From assembly GCA_045632605.1 (NCBI GenBank), contig JAZQXA010000140.1:1-17064 (forward strand): DNA of 17,064 nt, in the 5' to 3' direction. Origin of the DNA: Flemingiibacterium sp045632605 (GTDB taxonomy: Bacteria; Bacillota; Clostridia; Oscillospirales; CAG-272). Below are positions 6,104-13,583 of this stretch, piece by piece (position 1 is the first letter of the stretch; every line of letters begins with the position of its first letter). Under the pieces are notes generated by a model that was given only the letters and a program-made list of their open reading frames with translations, was not told the origin of the DNA and ran no database searches. The position numbers and the translations under genes were made by a program.

Positions 6104-7381
6104 TTATGAATCTTTATCGCCGTCATCCTCCGGCTCATTTTCCGTAACACAAATTTCCTCAACTAATTTGTCATCAACCTTTGTGACAACAATATGAAGC
6201 TTTTCAAAATCGAACTCAACGCCAACCGCCGGAAATTCACCAAGTTGCATTGTAACCCATCCGCTCACGGTCTGCGGCAGCTCATCCTCGTCCTCGGGCG
6301 TGATATCAAAATGCTCAAAAAATTCATCAGTACGCATATCTCCGGCAAAGGTGACTGTACCGTCGGAATTTTCGGTAACAGCCTGCTCCTCCACCTCGTC
6401 ATGCTCGTCCCAGATATCGCCTACAAGTTCTTCTAAAACATCCTCAAGCGTAACAATACCCATCGTTCCGCCATAGTCGTCAAGAACGATTGCCATATGT
6501 GTTTTTTCCTGCTGGAACTGTGTTAGAAGCTTTGAAATTTTAACATGGCAGGTGATGAAAAACGGTTTTTTCAGTATTTCGCCGATATCATTTCCGCCGT
6601 TTCTGATGAGATAATAGAAGTCCTTTTCATGAAGCACTCCGATTATATTGTCAACAGTTTCTTCATACACGGGTAAACGTGAAAAACCGGTGTTATAAAA
6701 TATATCTGCAATTTCGTCCGCAGATGTATCTTTATCAATAGCTACAACATCGACTCGGGGAGTAATAATCTCCTCTGCATCGCCGTCGACAAATTCGATT
6801 GCCGAGCGTATCAGCTCGCCCTCCTGCTCATCGATAATTCCGTCTTCCTGAACCTCGTCAACGATAGTTATAAGCTCTTCTTCGGTCATAGCCTGTTCTT
6901 CACCGAAATTAAACATCTTTGCGAGCATCTTTTTCCAAAGACGAAAAAACAGATTAAGAGGTGTAAATATAACAATTAACAAACGCATAAACGGTGCTAT
7001 TATAAGTGCAAAGCCGTCCGGCGTTTCTTTTGCGATGCTTTTGGGGGAAATCTCGCCGAAGATGAGAACAAAAACAGTTGTCGCCGCAGTTGAAATGGCC
7101 GCACCGTTATGCGGGAACCACGCTACAAACATAAGTGTGGCAATTGCGGTGAGCGCAATATTTACAATATTATTTCCGATAAGTATAGTAGAGAGCAATG
7201 AATCATAATCATCAGATAATTTAAGCACCAACGCCGCACGCTTGTTTCCGTCGGAGGCAAGATTTTTCATTCGTATGCGGTTGAATGTATTAAAAGCAGT
7301 TTCGGTTGCCGAAAACAAACCTGACATCATAACAAGAATAACTATCGCAATTATCATGCGTATACTGTCGCCGTCTATCAT
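6104..7381 (-). CDS. CNNM / CBS-pair / CorC_HlyC transport protein (hemolysin C family)
   Basis: The 425-residue protein has the standard three-part layout: an N-terminal CNNM membrane domain (about 4-190; early S-G-L-F-S-A-T-E-T-A-F-N, later F-G-E-I-S-P-K-S), a pair of CBS domains (about 205-330, ending in D-D-Y-G-G-T-M-G-I-V-T-L-E-D-V-L-E-E-L-V-G-D-I-W-D-E) and a CorC_HlyC domain (about 345-420) with a long acidic tail. Relatives (bacterial CorC, MpfA, YhdP) export Mg2+, sometimes linked to Co2+ resistance, and the CBS pair senses ATP-Mg. The old name hemolysin is misleading. The ATG has AGGAGA 7 bases upstream. It is transcribed from a promoter at 7550-7578, after a leader of about 160 bases that contains a 25-codon ORF. 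The S-A-T-E and E-I-S-P-K motifs are intact, so it should be functional. Confidence 0.92.
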   Translation of the reverse strand: MIDGDSIRMIIAIVILVMMSGLFSATETAFNTFNRIRMKNLASDGNKRAALVLKLSDDYDSLLSTILIGNNIVNIALTAIATLMFVAWFPHNGAAISTAATTVFVLIFGEISPKSIAKETPDGFALIIAPFMRLLIVIFTPLNLFFRLWKKMLAKMFNFGEEQAMTEEELITIVDEVQEDGIIDEQEGELIRSAIEFVDGDAEEIITPRVDVVAIDKDTSADEIADIFYNTGFSRLPVYEETVDNIIGVLHEKDFYYLIRNGGNDIGEILKKPFFITCHVKISKLLTQFQQEKTHMAIVLDDYGGTMGIVTLEDVLEELVGDIWDEHDEVEEQAVTENSDGTVTFAGDMRTDEFFEHFDITPEDEDELPQTVSGWVTMQLGEFPAVGVEFDFEKLHIVVTKVDDKLVEEICVTENEPEDDGDKDS

Positions 7382-7435
7382 AATAATCTCCTGAAAAATA
7401 TTTTTAGAGTTTAATCACAGAAAAAAAGAAAATTA

Positions 7436-7513
7436 TCATGGCGGCGAAACGAGAATCAGATTTGTTATATTCGGTACCGTGCATCGTCGGGCAGGACTCG
7501 GATTATCGCTCAT
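7436..7513 (-). CDS. Candidate 25-codon leader peptide upstream of the CNNM transporter gene
   Basis: A short ORF starts at ATG 7513, inside the predicted transcript of the CNNM gene. It begins M-S-D-N-P-S-P-A-R-R-C and ends L-I-L-V-S-P-P followed by TGA. AAGGAG lies about 13 bases upstream (about 7527-7532), a long but usable spacing. Its stop lies 54 bases before the transporter ATG. It has five prolines in 25 residues, and the last two codons are Pro-Pro, a combination that slows ribosomes. No homologue is recognised. Proline-containing leader peptides control Mg2+ transport genes in Salmonella (mgtL, mgtP). A similar role here is inference and the ORF may be chance. Confidence 0.35.
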   Translation of the reverse strand: MSDNPSPARRCTVPNITNLILVSPP

Positions 7514-7549
7514 GTCTGTTAAGTCACTCCTTAAAATTTTAATACTATT

Positions 7550-7578
7550 ATTATACATGATATAACCGCATTTTGCAA
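7550..7578 (-). promoter_or_regulatory. Promoter of the CNNM transporter gene
   Basis: On the minus strand, TTGCAA (7578-7573), a 17-base spacer and TATAAT (7555-7550) face the transporter gene. A 5-bp inverted repeat (AACCG-N10-CGGTT, 7564-7583) overlaps the -35 and could be an operator. Predicted start is near 7543. Confidence 0.7.
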
Positions 7579-7583
7579 CGGTT

Positions 7584-7765
7584 TTTCGAAAAATTACCGA
7601 TTTTTTCACAAATCGCACCCGAATTATACACGATTACAGTGGGTATTCTATTATAAATTGGTGTAACAGCCTATAAATATATGTGCATACAATCTTGTTT
7701 TAAGACGAAAAATATATGTTTAATTGGTTAAAAGTTAACAAAAGTGTAAAAATTCGACTAACTAC
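7584..7765. other. AT-rich divergent intergenic stretch, nothing recognised
   Basis: This lies between the minus-strand CNNM promoter and the plus-strand pfkA promoter. It is AT-rich with short A/T runs. A CGGTTTTT...AAAAATTACCG pairing (7579-7599) is followed by a T-run on the plus strand but is imperfect. I find no gene, riboswitch or RNA that I can support here. Confidence 0.5.
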
Positions 7766-7794
7766 TTGATTTTTTGATGAAAATATATTACAAT
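7766..7794 (+). promoter_or_regulatory. Promoter of pfkA
   Basis: TTGATT (7766-7771), a 17-base spacer and TACAAT (7789-7794) resemble a sigma-A promoter, predicting a start near 7801 and a leader of about 67 bases. The leader contains the palindrome ATCATATGAT just before the AAAGGAAG ribosome binding site. Confidence 0.6.
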
Positions 7795-7867
7795 ATATAT
7801 CGGTAAAATTTTAACACTCTATGATCATGTATCATATGATATTTTATAAGTAAAGGAAGTATATATT

Positions 7868-8935
7868 ATGGCAAAATTCAGAAAAATCGGCGTTCTCACA
7901 TCCGGCGGCGATGCCCCCGGTATGAACGCAGCTATACGCGCAGTAGTTCGTTCTGCACTTGCACGCGGAGTTGAAGTCGTTGGAATCTGCAAGGGTTATA
8001 CCGGTCTTATCAGTGGTGAGCTGCGCACTCTCACTTCTCTTGATGTTGCAAATATTACCGGTCTTGGCGGTACAATTCTTTATTCTGACCGTTGCGACGA
8101 GTTTGCAACCGAAGCAGGTATGGCAAAGGCTATTCAGACTTGTAAAGACAACGGAATCGACGGTATTATCGCCTGCGGCGGCGACGGTACATTCCGCGGT
8201 GCAACAGACCTTTCCATGCGCGGCATTCCGACAATCGGAATCCCCTGCACCATTGACAATGACATCACATCCACCGACTATTCAATCGGTTTTGATACCG
8301 CAATGAACACTGTTCTTCACGCGGCTGACTGTCTGCGTGACACCTGCGAATCTCACGCACGCGGCGAAGTTATCGAGGTTATGGGACGTGATGCCGGCTA
8401 TATCGCAATCGAATGCGGTATCTCCTGCGGTGCAAACGCAATTGCAGTAAAGGAGCTTCCCTTCGATGAAGATGCTTGCATCAAGAAGCTTATTGAGCTT
8501 CGCGAAAAGGGACAGAGAAGCTTCCTCGTTATGCACTCCGAGGGTATGCCGAAGGGCTTTGGCGAAAATCTCACCAAGCGCATGAACGAAGAGGCAAATA
8601 TCGACTCACGTTTCATCCGCCTTGCACACATGGTACGCGGCGGCTCACCTACACTTCGCGACAGACTTACCGCAACCCGTATGGGCGACTTTGCGGTTGA
8701 CCTCGTTCTCGACGGCAAGTCTGACCTTGTTGTTTGTGAGCGCGACGGCAAACTCGTTGCTACAGATATCGCATGGGCACTCGTTACCGACCGTATGTAC
8801 AAGAACAAGCTCAAGGACGGCGACCTCGACAGATTTAATGCTGAACAGCTCGACGCTATGAAAGCTCGCTGTGCAGAAAAGAGAGCAGTTCTCGAGGACC
8901 TCATGGATGTCGCAATGACAATCGGCAAAAACTGA
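7868..8935 (+). CDS. pfkA: ATP-dependent 6-phosphofructokinase
   Basis: PfkA phosphorylates fructose 6-phosphate to fructose 1,6-bisphosphate, the committed step of glycolysis, in the cytoplasm. The 355-residue product has the ATP-binding G-V-L-T-S-G-G-D-A-P-G-M-N (8-20), the effector-site arginines of G-M-N-A-A-I-R-A-V-V-R, the G-G-D-G-T motif (104-108), the catalytic T-I-D-N-D (128-132, base Asp130), V-M-G-R (171-174) and A-H-M-V-R-G-G-S-P for sugar phosphate. Gly107 at the key position of GGDG argues for ATP rather than pyrophosphate, which uses GGDD. The residue before TIDND is Cys127, where E. coli has Gly and PPi enzymes have Lys. It is about 35 residues longer than E. coli PfkA, mainly at the C-terminus. 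AAAGGAAG precedes the ATG. It has its own promoter and terminator. Confidence 0.95.
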   Translation: MAKFRKIGVLTSGGDAPGMNAAIRAVVRSALARGVEVVGICKGYTGLISGELRTLTSLDVANITGLGGTILYSDRCDEFATEAGMAKAIQTCKDNGIDGIIACGGDGTFRGATDLSMRGIPTIGIPCTIDNDITSTDYSIGFDTAMNTVLHAADCLRDTCESHARGEVIEVMGRDAGYIAIECGISCGANAIAVKELPFDEDACIKKLIELREKGQRSFLVMHSEGMPKGFGENLTKRMNEEANIDSRFIRLAHMVRGGSPTLRDRLTATRMGDFAVDLVLDGKSDLVVCERDGKLVATDIAWALVTDRMYKNKLKDGDLDRFNAEQLDAMKARCAEKRAVLEDLMDVAMTIGKN

Positions 8936-8945
8936 TAAACATACA

Positions 8946-8973
8946 AAAGCCGTCCGCAAAAGCAGACGGCTTT
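8946..8973 (+). terminator. Rho-independent terminator of pfkA
   Basis: A 9-bp stem (AAAGCCGTC / GACGGCTTT) around CGCAAAAGCA, inside which GC/GC may extend pairing, is followed by CTTTGTCTT. It begins ten bases after the pfkA stop. Confidence 0.85.
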
Positions 8974-8980
8974 CTTTGTC

Positions 8981-9009
8981 TTGACATAAGATTACAGGCA
9001 TGATATAAT
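8981..9009 (+). promoter_or_regulatory. Perfect consensus promoter of the TRIC-family gene
   Basis: TTGACA (8981-8986), a 17-base spacer and TATAAT (9004-9009), with TG one base before the -10 (extended -10), form an ideal sigma-A promoter. The -35 lies seven bases after the pfkA terminator stem. Confidence 0.88.
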
Positions 9010-9042
9010 TATATGGTATTTTACAAAAGGAGCAAAACAGAC

Positions 9043-9696
9043 ATGGCAGAAATTATAAAAGTACTCGAAATAATCGGAACTGTTGCATTTGCAATTTCCG
9101 GAGCATTGGTGGCAATCGGAGCTAATCTCGACATATTCGGAGTTGTCTTTGTCGGATGTATAACAGCAGTCGGCGGCGGTATCGTAAGAGATTTGCTTCT
9201 CGGAATCACTCCGCCGATGATATTCAGTGTATACCATATATTTTTGCTTGCCCTCATAACGGCTGTTGCCGTATTTATAATCGCATATATAAACAAATCA
9301 AAGTTTAATGCATTTCGGACGAAAATCGAACATATAAATAATATATTCGATGCTGTGGGACTTGCGGCATTTTCGGTAACCGGTGCCGAAGTCGGATTTA
9401 CACACGGATTTTCGGATAATGCTCTCATTATAATCGTAATCGGAATGACCACCGGAATCGGCGGCGGAATTTTCCGTGATATCCTCACCGACACAACACC
9501 GTATGTTTTCAAAAAACACATTTACGCACTTGCTTCCATCTTTGGAAGTGCCCTTTATTTTGCATTGCGTCACCTCATCGATGATATTCAAACAGCATCA
9601 GTCATCGCCATGCTCTGTGTCGTCATTATACGTATGCTTGCAACAAAGTATTGCTGGAATTTACCGAGAGTACATATCGAAAACGATAAAAAATAA
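9043..9696 (+). CDS. TRIC / UPF0126 family membrane channel protein (YicG-like)
   Basis: The 217-residue protein contains two repeats of the UPF0126 unit. The first has A-I-G-A-N-L-D-I-F-G then T-A-V-G-G-G-I-V-R-D-L-L-L-G (25-54). The second has T-G-A-E-V-G then T-G-I-G-G-G-I-F-R-D-I-L-T-D (113-150). About seven membrane segments are visible. Prokaryotic TRIC proteins are trimeric monovalent cation channels, and the duplicated G-G-G-x-x-R-D kinks line the pore; this annotation rests on family membership. The frame is open from 9013, but that ATG lies almost at the predicted transcription start. AAAGGAG (about 9026-9032) points to the ATG at 9043, which begins M-A-E-I-I-K. It is a single-gene unit with consensus promoter and terminator. 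Confidence 0.9.
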   Translation: MAEIIKVLEIIGTVAFAISGALVAIGANLDIFGVVFVGCITAVGGGIVRDLLLGITPPMIFSVYHIFLLALITAVAVFIIAYINKSKFNAFRTKIEHINNIFDAVGLAAFSVTGAEVGFTHGFSDNALIIIVIGMTTGIGGGIFRDILTDTTPYVFKKHIYALASIFGSALYFALRHLIDDIQTASVIAMLCVVIIRMLATKYCWNLPRVHIENDKK

Positions 9697-9700
9697 CACA

Positions 9701-9724
9701 AAAAGGAGGCATATGCCTCCTTTT
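9701..9724. terminator. Bidirectional terminator between convergent genes
   Basis: A 24-base perfect palindrome (AAAAGGAGGC, loop ATAT, GCCTCCTTTT) fills the 29-base gap between the convergent stop codons. T-rich arms on both strands allow termination in both directions. Confidence 0.85.
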
Positions 9725-9725
9725 A

Positions 9726-10487
9726 TTATATCTCCGCGGCCTCGCCCGGTTTCAAGAGCCGGAGAGGCGCATCAAATTTCTTTGCGGAATATTCAATCCA
9801 ATCGTCAGGACAGCCATTGTGCTCATAGAGGTCATGATGTCCCGGAATAAACATACGTGCACCAACCCTTGCAGCAAGCTCTGCCGCTTCGTTTGAGTCA
9901 AGATTACCGATAATCCCCCTCGATGTTCTGAAATAATCACGTCCGTTTACAGGTAAAATCATTACATCGGGCGATATTTCGCAGAGCAGCTCGAATAATC
10001 CGTCGTACATACTCATATCACCGCCGAAAAAGATTTTCTTTCCCTCGGCTTCGATGAGATACGACAGCTCGCGAAAGTTGCCGTTTGTCTCCCGATGAAG
10101 CTTCGTATGTGCGCACGGAATAGCCGTCACGGTTATACCGCCGAGTCTGAAGGATTCGCCCAGTTTTGCCGCTTCAGGCGCAGACATTTCAACTGCATCG
10201 CCGCCGATTTCGGTAATAAAATTCGCAATCGGCTCGGGGACAAGCGTGAATGAGCGTCTTCGCAGACGGTAAAACGGTGCAAGCGTTTCAGAGTCAAGAT
10301 GATCCTTGTGCTCATGAGAAATTATTATAATATCGGGCATTATTTCATTCAGCGTCATTGGCGGCGCATATTTTCGGACACGTATTGTAAGACGGTCACA
10401 TGAGTTCGAAAGATATGGATCAGTCACGATACGCAGACTATTCGCTTCAATCAAATAACACATCTGCCCAATATATGTGATTTTCAT
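9726..10487 (-). CDS. MBL-fold metallo-hydrolase, UlaG-like
   Basis: The 253-residue protein is a zinc metallo-beta-lactamase-fold hydrolase. Its metal motif is H-E-H-K-D-H (58-63), with further ligands probably His127 (C-A-H-T), Asp157 (G-G-D) and His217/His218 (P-G-H-H-D). The segment P-V-N-G-R-D-Y-F-R-T-S-R-G-I-I-G-N-L-D (179-197) resembles the UlaG branch (L-ascorbate-6-phosphate lactonase and relatives), but no ascorbate genes are near, so the substrate is unknown. No signal peptide. The ATG lies 12 bases after the stop of the serine dehydratase gene, and its GGGAG site overlaps that TAG, indicating translational coupling and a shared promoter. A link with serine metabolism is possible but unproven. 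Confidence 0.85.
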   Translation of the reverse strand: MKITYIGQMCYLIEANSLRIVTDPYLSNSCDRLTIRVRKYAPPMTLNEIMPDIIIISHEHKDHLDSETLAPFYRLRRRSFTLVPEPIANFITEIGGDAVEMSAPEAAKLGESFRLGGITVTAIPCAHTKLHRETNGNFRELSYLIEAEGKKIFFGGDMSMYDGLFELLCEISPDVMILPVNGRDYFRTSRGIIGNLDSNEAAELAARVGARMFIPGHHDLYEHNGCPDDWIEYSAKKFDAPLRLLKPGEAAEI

Positions 10488-10498
10488 GCCTAAACTCC

Positions 10499-11959
10499 CT
10501 ATATATTACGGCGTCCTACACTTAATTTCGCAAGACCGCCCTCGGCTGTTTCCTTATACTGGTGCGAAATATCAAGTCCCGTCTGCTTCATAACCGCGAT
10601 AACCTTGTCGAGCGAGATTTTTCTCGAATCGGAAAGAAAGCTCGCAAGGCTCACCGCATTGATCGCACGCATGGCGGCAACGGCATTTCGCTCAATGCAG
10701 GGTATTTGTACAAGGCCGCATATCGGGTCGCAGGTGAGTCCGAGATGATGCTCAATCGCAATTTCAGCCGCATATTCGATCTTATCAAGTCCAAGTCCGA
10801 AAAGCTCACCAAGTGCCGCCGCAGCCATTGCACACGCACTTCCGACCTCCGCCTGACATCCACACTCGCTTCCCGAAATTGAAGCATTCGTTTTTATAAG
10901 ATTACCGACAATACCGCCTGCCGCAAGCGCACGGATAATTTCAATATCGGAATATCCGCGCTTCTGCTGCTGATAGTAAAGCACTGCAGGAAGAACTCCT
11001 GCCGCACCGCAGGTTGGTGCAGTTACAATACGCTCTGCGCAGGCATTCTGCTCACTAACAGCAAACGCATATGCACAAACCATGCGATTCTCTCTGGTTT
11101 CCGCAGACTCGTCGATATGCTGCTTATTGTATAGCTGTTTTGCTCGCTTCTGCACCTCAAGTCCTCCGGGAAGTATACCTTCATCAGCAAGACCGTCGGC
11201 GATACTGCGCTTCATTTCGCTCCAAACACGTGAGAGATAGTCGATAATTTTATCCCCCTCAACACGCCTTACATATTCCCACAGCCGTATGTTTTCATGT
11301 TCACAGTATTCGGCGATTTTCTCAAAAGATTTTTCCATATATACATCATCGCCCTCACCGTATTCTATGCCGTCGATGACAATTTTGCCTCCGCCGACAC
11401 TGCAAACACGGCTTTGTGTGAGCTTTACCGTACCTTTATAAGCGAAAATATCCATTGTGTTGGGATGAGGCAGCTCACCTCTCGCATAGTCGAAAACAAT
11501 TTCACACGGAATCGGCGCAAATGTCTTTTTTATAACTCTGTCAGTACCGTGACCGACTCCCGTTTTTGCAAGTGAGCCGTAAAGTATAACCTTAAAATTA
11601 TCCGCCGACGGATTATTTTTCTTAACAATCTGACAAGCGCGCTCGGGACCAATCGTGTGTGAGCTTGAGGGCCCGCATCCGATACGGTATATAAATTCAA
11701 GCGACTTCATGCCGTAGGCTGTCGGTTCTTCCCCGGCTTTGGTAAACGTGTCTGACTGCCCGGAAAAGAAATAGTCAACCGCCACACCGAATATTTTCGA
11801 TAGCTTATATATATTATCCATAGTCGGAAGCGCAAGTCCGGTTTCCCATTTTGAAACAGCCCGGTTGCTGACTCCGAGCATATTACCAAGTTCCTGCTGG
11901 GTTATACCGCTTTTCTTGCGTATCGCAGTGAATTTTTTTGAAAAAGAATTATCCGTCAT
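10499..11959 (-). CDS. XRE-type HTH domain fused to iron-sulfur L-serine dehydratase
   Basis: L-serine dehydratase converts L-serine to pyruvate and ammonia using an oxygen-sensitive [4Fe-4S] cluster. The 486-residue ORF is one continuous frame. Residues 8-66 are a Cro/C1-type HTH (I-T-Q-Q-E-L-G-N-M-L-G-V-S-N-R-A-V-S-K-W-E). After a linker, the beta-type domain starts near 86 (I-G-C-G-P-S-S-S-H-T-I-G-P). The alpha-type domain is about 290-486 (A-P-T-C-G-A-A-G-V-L-P; N-A-S-I-S-G-S-E-C-G-C-Q-A-E-V-G). Probable cluster ligands are Cys368, Cys410 and Cys421, with the same 42- and 11-residue spacings as the Legionella enzyme. Met84 has no well-placed ribosome binding site, so a separate enzyme start is unlikely. 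AAGGAG precedes the ATG at 11959. The C-terminus lacks the Cys tail of some homologues. A metabolite-sensing repressor or trigger enzyme is inference. Confidence 0.9.
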   Translation of the reverse strand: MTDNSFSKKFTAIRKKSGITQQELGNMLGVSNRAVSKWETGLALPTMDNIYKLSKIFGVAVDYFFSGQSDTFTKAGEEPTAYGMKSLEFIYRIGCGPSSSHTIGPERACQIVKKNNPSADNFKVILYGSLAKTGVGHGTDRVIKKTFAPIPCEIVFDYARGELPHPNTMDIFAYKGTVKLTQSRVCSVGGGKIVIDGIEYGEGDDVYMEKSFEKIAEYCEHENIRLWEYVRRVEGDKIIDYLSRVWSEMKRSIADGLADEGILPGGLEVQKRAKQLYNKQHIDESAETRENRMVCAYAFAVSEQNACAERIVTAPTCGAAGVLPAVLYYQQQKRGYSDIEIIRALAAGGIVGNLIKTNASISGSECGCQAEVGSACAMAAAALGELFGLGLDKIEYAAEIAIEHHLGLTCDPICGLVQIPCIERNAVAAMRAINAVSLASFLSDSRKISLDKVIAVMKQTGLDISHQYKETAEGGLAKLSVGRRNI

Positions 11960-11994
11960 CGCATTTTCTCCTTAATATGGAATATCCTGATTTA

Positions 11995-12034
11995 ATTTTA
12001 CAATAGTATTTCCACATTGTCAATAGAATATTGA
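11995..12034 (-). promoter_or_regulatory. Promoter and candidate operator of the HTH-serine dehydratase gene
   Basis: On the minus strand TTGACA (12023-12018), 17 bases and TAAAAT (12000-11995) face the gene. The inverted repeat TCAATA-GAA-TATTGA (12020-12034) overlaps the -35, and ACAAT/ATTGT half-sites flank the spacer. XRE-type regulators bind such short palindromes, so self-regulation is plausible. Confidence 0.6.
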
Positions 12035-12065
12035 AAAAATCAATCAACCGCAAGTTGAGAAAACT

Positions 12066-12096
12066 ACAGCCGCTCTGATAACATCAAAGCGGCTGT
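12066..12096 (-). terminator. Terminator of the fucosidase-esterase-SBP operon
   Basis: On the minus strand ACAGCCGCT plus UUGAU pair with AUCAG plus AGCGGCUGU, a 14-bp stem (one U-G) with a GUU loop, followed by AGTTTTCTC. It begins 15 bases after the lipoprotein stop codon. Confidence 0.8.
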
Positions 12097-12110
12097 TTAT
12101 ATATTATTGT

Positions 12111-13568
12111 TTATTCAACAGTATCAAGCGTACGTACAGCGTCGTTGAAGTTTTCGATAATAGACTCTGCAGAGGATTGATATGTTGCAAGGAATGACGA
12201 GAATCCACCGTTGAAGGAACGCTTTGTGAAGAGGGCGTTTGATACAAATACCATCCTGTTCATAGCACTCTCAAATCCAAAATAATTAAGCCCCGCAGTG
12301 TAGGACACACCGGCGAAGATAATCTCAAGCATCTCCTTTGATGCAGGGTCACGTGTCAGCTTTTCACCGAGCATAAGCTCATAGTAAGCATATCTAACAT
12401 CCTCACTATAGAATGAAAGAAGCTCGATAACTTTGCCCACCATATCCTGATTTTGAACGGTTTTGGGTACGCACATAAATCCAGACCAGTCGTTAGTCGT
12501 ATAATTTTCCTGTTCGGAATTAAGCTTGGGATAAGGAAGTATACCGAAATCAACATCAACATTGCGGTAGAGATATAGCATTGCAACATTATTGAGGTCA
12601 AACAGCGTTCTTCCTTTAGCTATATCAAGCCAATCTTCAGATGCAAAGCGTTCTTCGCTGGTAAGGTCCTGCATACTTGAGAATATATACGTGTCAGGAC
12701 CTGCGAGAAGCTTTTCGCTCTTTTCAATCATTTCGAAAGCACGGTCGTTGTTGAATGCGAACTCATACTCTCCGTCGCTGTTTCTGGTAACCATGTCAAC
12801 ACCGGTTGAGAAAGTAAAGCCGGTGGAAAGCCATCCGTCCGGTGCTGCAAGTCCCCAGATATCGTCCTTGTCCCATCTGCCGTCACCGTTGTCTTTTGTA
12901 ACAACCGACATCATTTCAGCCATCTTATCCATGGTCCATTCACCGTCGCGGACAAGCTGATAAGGATCTTCAAGGTCATACTCCTCAATAAAATTTTTAT
13001 TAAAGAAAATGCAGTTGGGGTCTGAGAGCATATAGTCGGATATTGCATAATAGTTGTGTCCGTTTACAGAAAGTGCCTCTTTCGCCTGCTGATTCCACCA
13101 ATTCTGCGTCATATCAATATAAGCAAAATCATTAAAATCATAGAGAAGCTTTTCTGTTATCATAGCAGACAGGCCCGAAATGCAGTGTGTAAGGAAAAGC
13201 TGATATGTGTCATCACCGGTCATTACAAGCTCGGAAATTTTTGTTCTTATATCGGCAATGTCACCGTTTATCGTATACCCAATATTTACGCCGAGATGAT
13301 CTTCAACAGCCATCTCACGCTCATATAAGGCTTTGGTCATAACATCAGTCCCCGAATCATCAGCAAAAAAGTATCTCTGATACATTCCCCAGTCCGGTGC
13401 ATAGATGTTAAAATCAAGACCGTAATCCGCTGCTTCAATTCCAGCAGGAGCGATATCGGTATTATTTTTTTCTCCACCTTCTTCATTGTTGTCTGACGAA
13501 CCGCCACAAGCGGCAAGTGAAACTAACATTGCACCAACAAGCAGCGACGAGATAATACGTTTTCTCAT
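12111..13568 (-). CDS. Extracellular sugar-binding lipoprotein (ABC transporter component)
   Basis: The 485-residue product begins with a lipoprotein signal peptide: basic M-R-K-R, a hydrophobic core and lipobox L-A-A-C with Cys21 as the lipidated residue, then a Gly/Ser/Asn/Glu linker (22-38). The rest resembles family 1 extracellular solute-binding proteins for oligosaccharides. It includes an EF-hand-like loop D-N-G-D-G-R-W-D-K-D-D (226-236) seen in many clostridial sugar binders, and probable Trp/Tyr sugar-stacking residues (for example W157-W158). The ATG has GAAGGGAG about 10 bases upstream. It is the last gene of a three-gene operon with a GH29 fucosidase and an SGNH esterase. No permease or ATPase genes occur within the window, so its transporter must be elsewhere. 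A fucosylated glycan ligand is inferred from the neighbours. Confidence 0.88.
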   Translation of the reverse strand: MRKRIISSLLVGAMLVSLAACGGSSDNNEEGGEKNNTDIAPAGIEAADYGLDFNIYAPDWGMYQRYFFADDSGTDVMTKALYEREMAVEDHLGVNIGYTINGDIADIRTKISELVMTGDDTYQLFLTHCISGLSAMITEKLLYDFNDFAYIDMTQNWWNQQAKEALSVNGHNYYAISDYMLSDPNCIFFNKNFIEEYDLEDPYQLVRDGEWTMDKMAEMMSVVTKDNGDGRWDKDDIWGLAAPDGWLSTGFTFSTGVDMVTRNSDGEYEFAFNNDRAFEMIEKSEKLLAGPDTYIFSSMQDLTSEERFASEDWLDIAKGRTLFDLNNVAMLYLYRNVDVDFGILPYPKLNSEQENYTTNDWSGFMCVPKTVQNQDMVGKVIELLSFYSEDVRYAYYELMLGEKLTRDPASKEMLEIIFAGVSYTAGLNYFGFESAMNRMVFVSNALFTKRSFNGGFSSFLATYQSSAESIIENFNDAVRTLDTVE

Positions 13569-13583
13569 AAAATATAACTCCCT

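Noticed and set aside
7382..7549. Mg2+ or Mn2+ riboswitch in the CNNM leader
   Set aside because: I could not find the conserved sequences of the M-box or yybP-ykoY RNAs in this 160-base leader.
8398..8946. 182-codon minus-strand ORF inside pfkA
   Set aside because: Antisense shadow of a certain glycolytic gene; composition is Ser/Arg-rich as expected from reversed codons.
9021..9521. 166-codon minus-strand ORF inside the TRIC gene
   Set aside because: Antisense shadow of a well-supported membrane protein gene.
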